DNA from: an uncultured Treponema sp.
Lineage (GTDB): Bacteria; Spirochaetota; Spirochaetia; Treponematales; Treponemataceae
Reading direction: 5' to 3'
Length of the DNA stretch: 7,325 nt
Assembly: GCA_947165795.1 (NCBI GenBank)
Contig: CAMVBP010000100.1
Location: forward strand, 1 to 7,325
Positions within the stretch are counted from its first letter, which is position 1. Each line of letters begins with the position of its first letter. Of the stretch, positions 7,039 to 7,325 are shown in pieces. The notes under the pieces are model-generated. The model ran no database searches. It was not told where the DNA came from and saw nothing but the letters and a program-made list of their open reading frames with translations. Position numbers and translations under genes: made by a program.

Positions 7039-7052
7039 CTGCTTCCCAAAAA

Positions 7053-7090
7053 ACTTGAAAATAACATTCTTTTCATTTATAATTTCAAGT
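7053..7090. promoter_or_regulatory. Inverted repeat framing the parC promoter, possible operator
   Basis: ACTTGAAA (7053-7060) and TTTCAAGT (7083-7090) are perfect 8-bp inverted repeats 22 bp apart. The left arm contains the -35 box; the right arm runs from the last base of the -10 to the predicted start site. A dimeric regulator bound here would block polymerase, but chance or a structural role cannot be excluded. Confidence 0.4.
7055..7083 (+). promoter_or_regulatory. Sigma-70-type promoter of the parC-like gene
   Basis: TTGAAA (7055-7060), a 17-bp spacer and TATAAT (7078-7083) match the vegetative consensus in 11 of 12 positions. The predicted start is near 7090, giving a leader of about 50 nt. 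This is the only promoter in the window with a good -35 and the only one of the four seen that lacks the TGn extension. Confidence 0.75.
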
Positions 7091-7096
7091 GGGTAC

Positions 7097-7126
7097 GGAC
7101 AATTATGTTTATTTTAGTTTTTGTCC
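7097..7126 (+). promoter_or_regulatory. Hairpin in the parC leader just before the ribosome binding site
   Basis: GGACAA (7097-7102) pairs with TTGTCC (7121-7126) across an 18-nt AT-rich loop, directly abutting the ribosome binding site. It may affect translation or mRNA stability. The stem is only 6 bp and the loop is long, so the effect is uncertain. Confidence 0.3.
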
Positions 7127-7133
7127 AAAGGGG
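7127..7133 (+). promoter_or_regulatory. Ribosome binding site of the parC-like gene
   Basis: AAAGGGG lies 7 nt before the ATG at 7141 and fixes this start. It is among the clearest Shine-Dalgarno sequences in the window, in contrast to the two genes that appear leaderless. Confidence 0.7.
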
Positions 7134-7140
7134 AAAATAA

Positions 7141-7325
7141 ATGGCTTATGTAAAAAATCTCTTCGACCAGAATTTCATTCAATATGCAAGTTACGTTATT
7201 CGTGACCGCGCAATTCCAGAAATTACAGATGGATTAAAACCTGTACAGCGAAGAATTATTCATACTCTTATTAAAACCGACGACGGACGTTTTACAAAAG
7301 TTGCAAACGTAGTCGGAAAAGTAAT
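7141..7325 (+). CDS. parC: Type IIA DNA topoisomerase subunit A (ParC-like), 3' end missing
   Basis: The first 61 codons of the breakage-reunion subunit of topoisomerase IV or gyrase, which cuts and rejoins both DNA strands together with the ATPase subunit. The N-terminal family signature is present: YASYVIRDRAIPEITDGLKPVQRRIIHTL (residues about 15-43, with DGLKPVQRR the diagnostic core), then DDGRFTKVANVVGK. The wording ASYVIxDRAxP with DDGRxxKVANxVG is closer to the ParC-type subunits of Bacteroidetes and spirochaetes as I remember them than to classical GyrA, which usually has [21 protein letters not shown]. A second GyrA-like paralogue cannot be excluded from so short a stretch. The quinolone-resistance region and the catalytic tyrosine lie beyond the window. 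It has its own promoter, leader hairpin and strong ribosome binding site. Confidence 0.88.
   Translation, partial: MAYVKNLFDQNFIQYASYVIRDRAIPEITDGLKPVQRRIIHTLIKTDDGRFTKVANVVGKV

Larger units (their letters stand above)
6901..7047. repeat. GC-rich palindromic intergenic island upstream of parC
   Basis: About 62% G+C over 6901-7050 (hand count), with AT-rich DNA on both sides. It opens with the palindrome CCCCGGGG (6901-6908) and a strong hairpin (6915-6934), and closes with another (7019-7038) inside an imperfect outer arm (GGGA 7013-7016 with TCCC 7044-7047). The centre contains GCGGA three times (6946-6993). No terminal inverted repeats or target duplication could be established. It resembles a dispersed intergenic repeat and shares composition and style, but no obvious long identity, with the island at 3786-3932. 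That it is repeated in the genome is an inference. Confidence 0.5.
6810..7140. other. 331-bp divergent intergenic region
   Basis: From left to right it holds the phosphatase promoter and ribosome binding site (to about 6834), an AT-rich stretch with no clear signal (6835-6900), a GC-rich palindromic island (6901-7047), and the parC promoter, leader and ribosome binding site (7053-7133). The two promoters are thus separated by the GC-rich island. No convincing gene or RNA gene was found. Confidence 0.7.

Noticed and set aside
3786..7047. The two GC-rich islands as copies of one identical repeat
   Set aside because: By eye they share composition and short words such as GAGCGA and GCGGA but no long identical stretch, so they are reported as separate elements whose relation is open.
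6879..7076. 65-codon - strand reading frame across the intergenic island
   Set aside because: It is Arg/Ser-rich, follows the GC-rich repeat and its hairpins, has no credible ribosome binding site, and lies over the parC promoter. It is best explained as a repeat read by chance.

Overview
The window looks like part of a spirochaete chromosome, most likely a Treponema or close relative. This is inferred from four things: moderately AT-rich coding DNA, a MurA with Asp instead of Cys at the active-site position (known from Borrelia among others), a ParC-type topoisomerase N-terminus, and a large radical SAM protein of a kind I associate with treponemes. I could not run a search, so the genus is a judgement. 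No RNA gene, CRISPR array, transposase or phage gene was seen.

Layout. A tight + strand pair opens the window: the end of pepT (peptidase T, 1-909) and a complete murA (914-2197). Converging on murA with only 4 bp between them is a 792-residue radical SAM protein on the - strand (2202-4580). A 44-bp divergent spacer separates it from an OLD-like ATPase/TOPRIM protein on the + strand (4625-6211). A histidine phosphatase follows on the - strand (6252-6809). After a 331-bp intergenic region, the first 61 codons of a type IIA topoisomerase A subunit (parC-like, 7141-7325) run off the edge.

How the genes relate. pepT and murA probably share a transcript, but peptide breakdown and peptidoglycan precursor synthesis are both housekeeping tasks. 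The radical SAM and OLD-like genes are linked by a shared, overlapping promoter region. The phosphatase and parC genes are divergent but far apart.

The most interesting signals are not genes. (1) A GC-rich island full of small palindromes (about 3786-3932) lies in frame inside the radical SAM gene and encodes an Ala/Ser/Pro-rich linker. A second GC-rich, palindrome-rich island (6901-7047) fills the spacer before parC. They may be dispersed non-coding repeats, one of which has become protein-coding. (2) Three start codons are preceded by perfect extended -10 promoters (TGnTATAAT) without a good -35. Two of these are interlocked, divergent, and so close to their ATGs that the mRNAs are probably leaderless. 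(3) The parC promoter is framed by a perfect 8-bp inverted repeat and followed by a leader hairpin.
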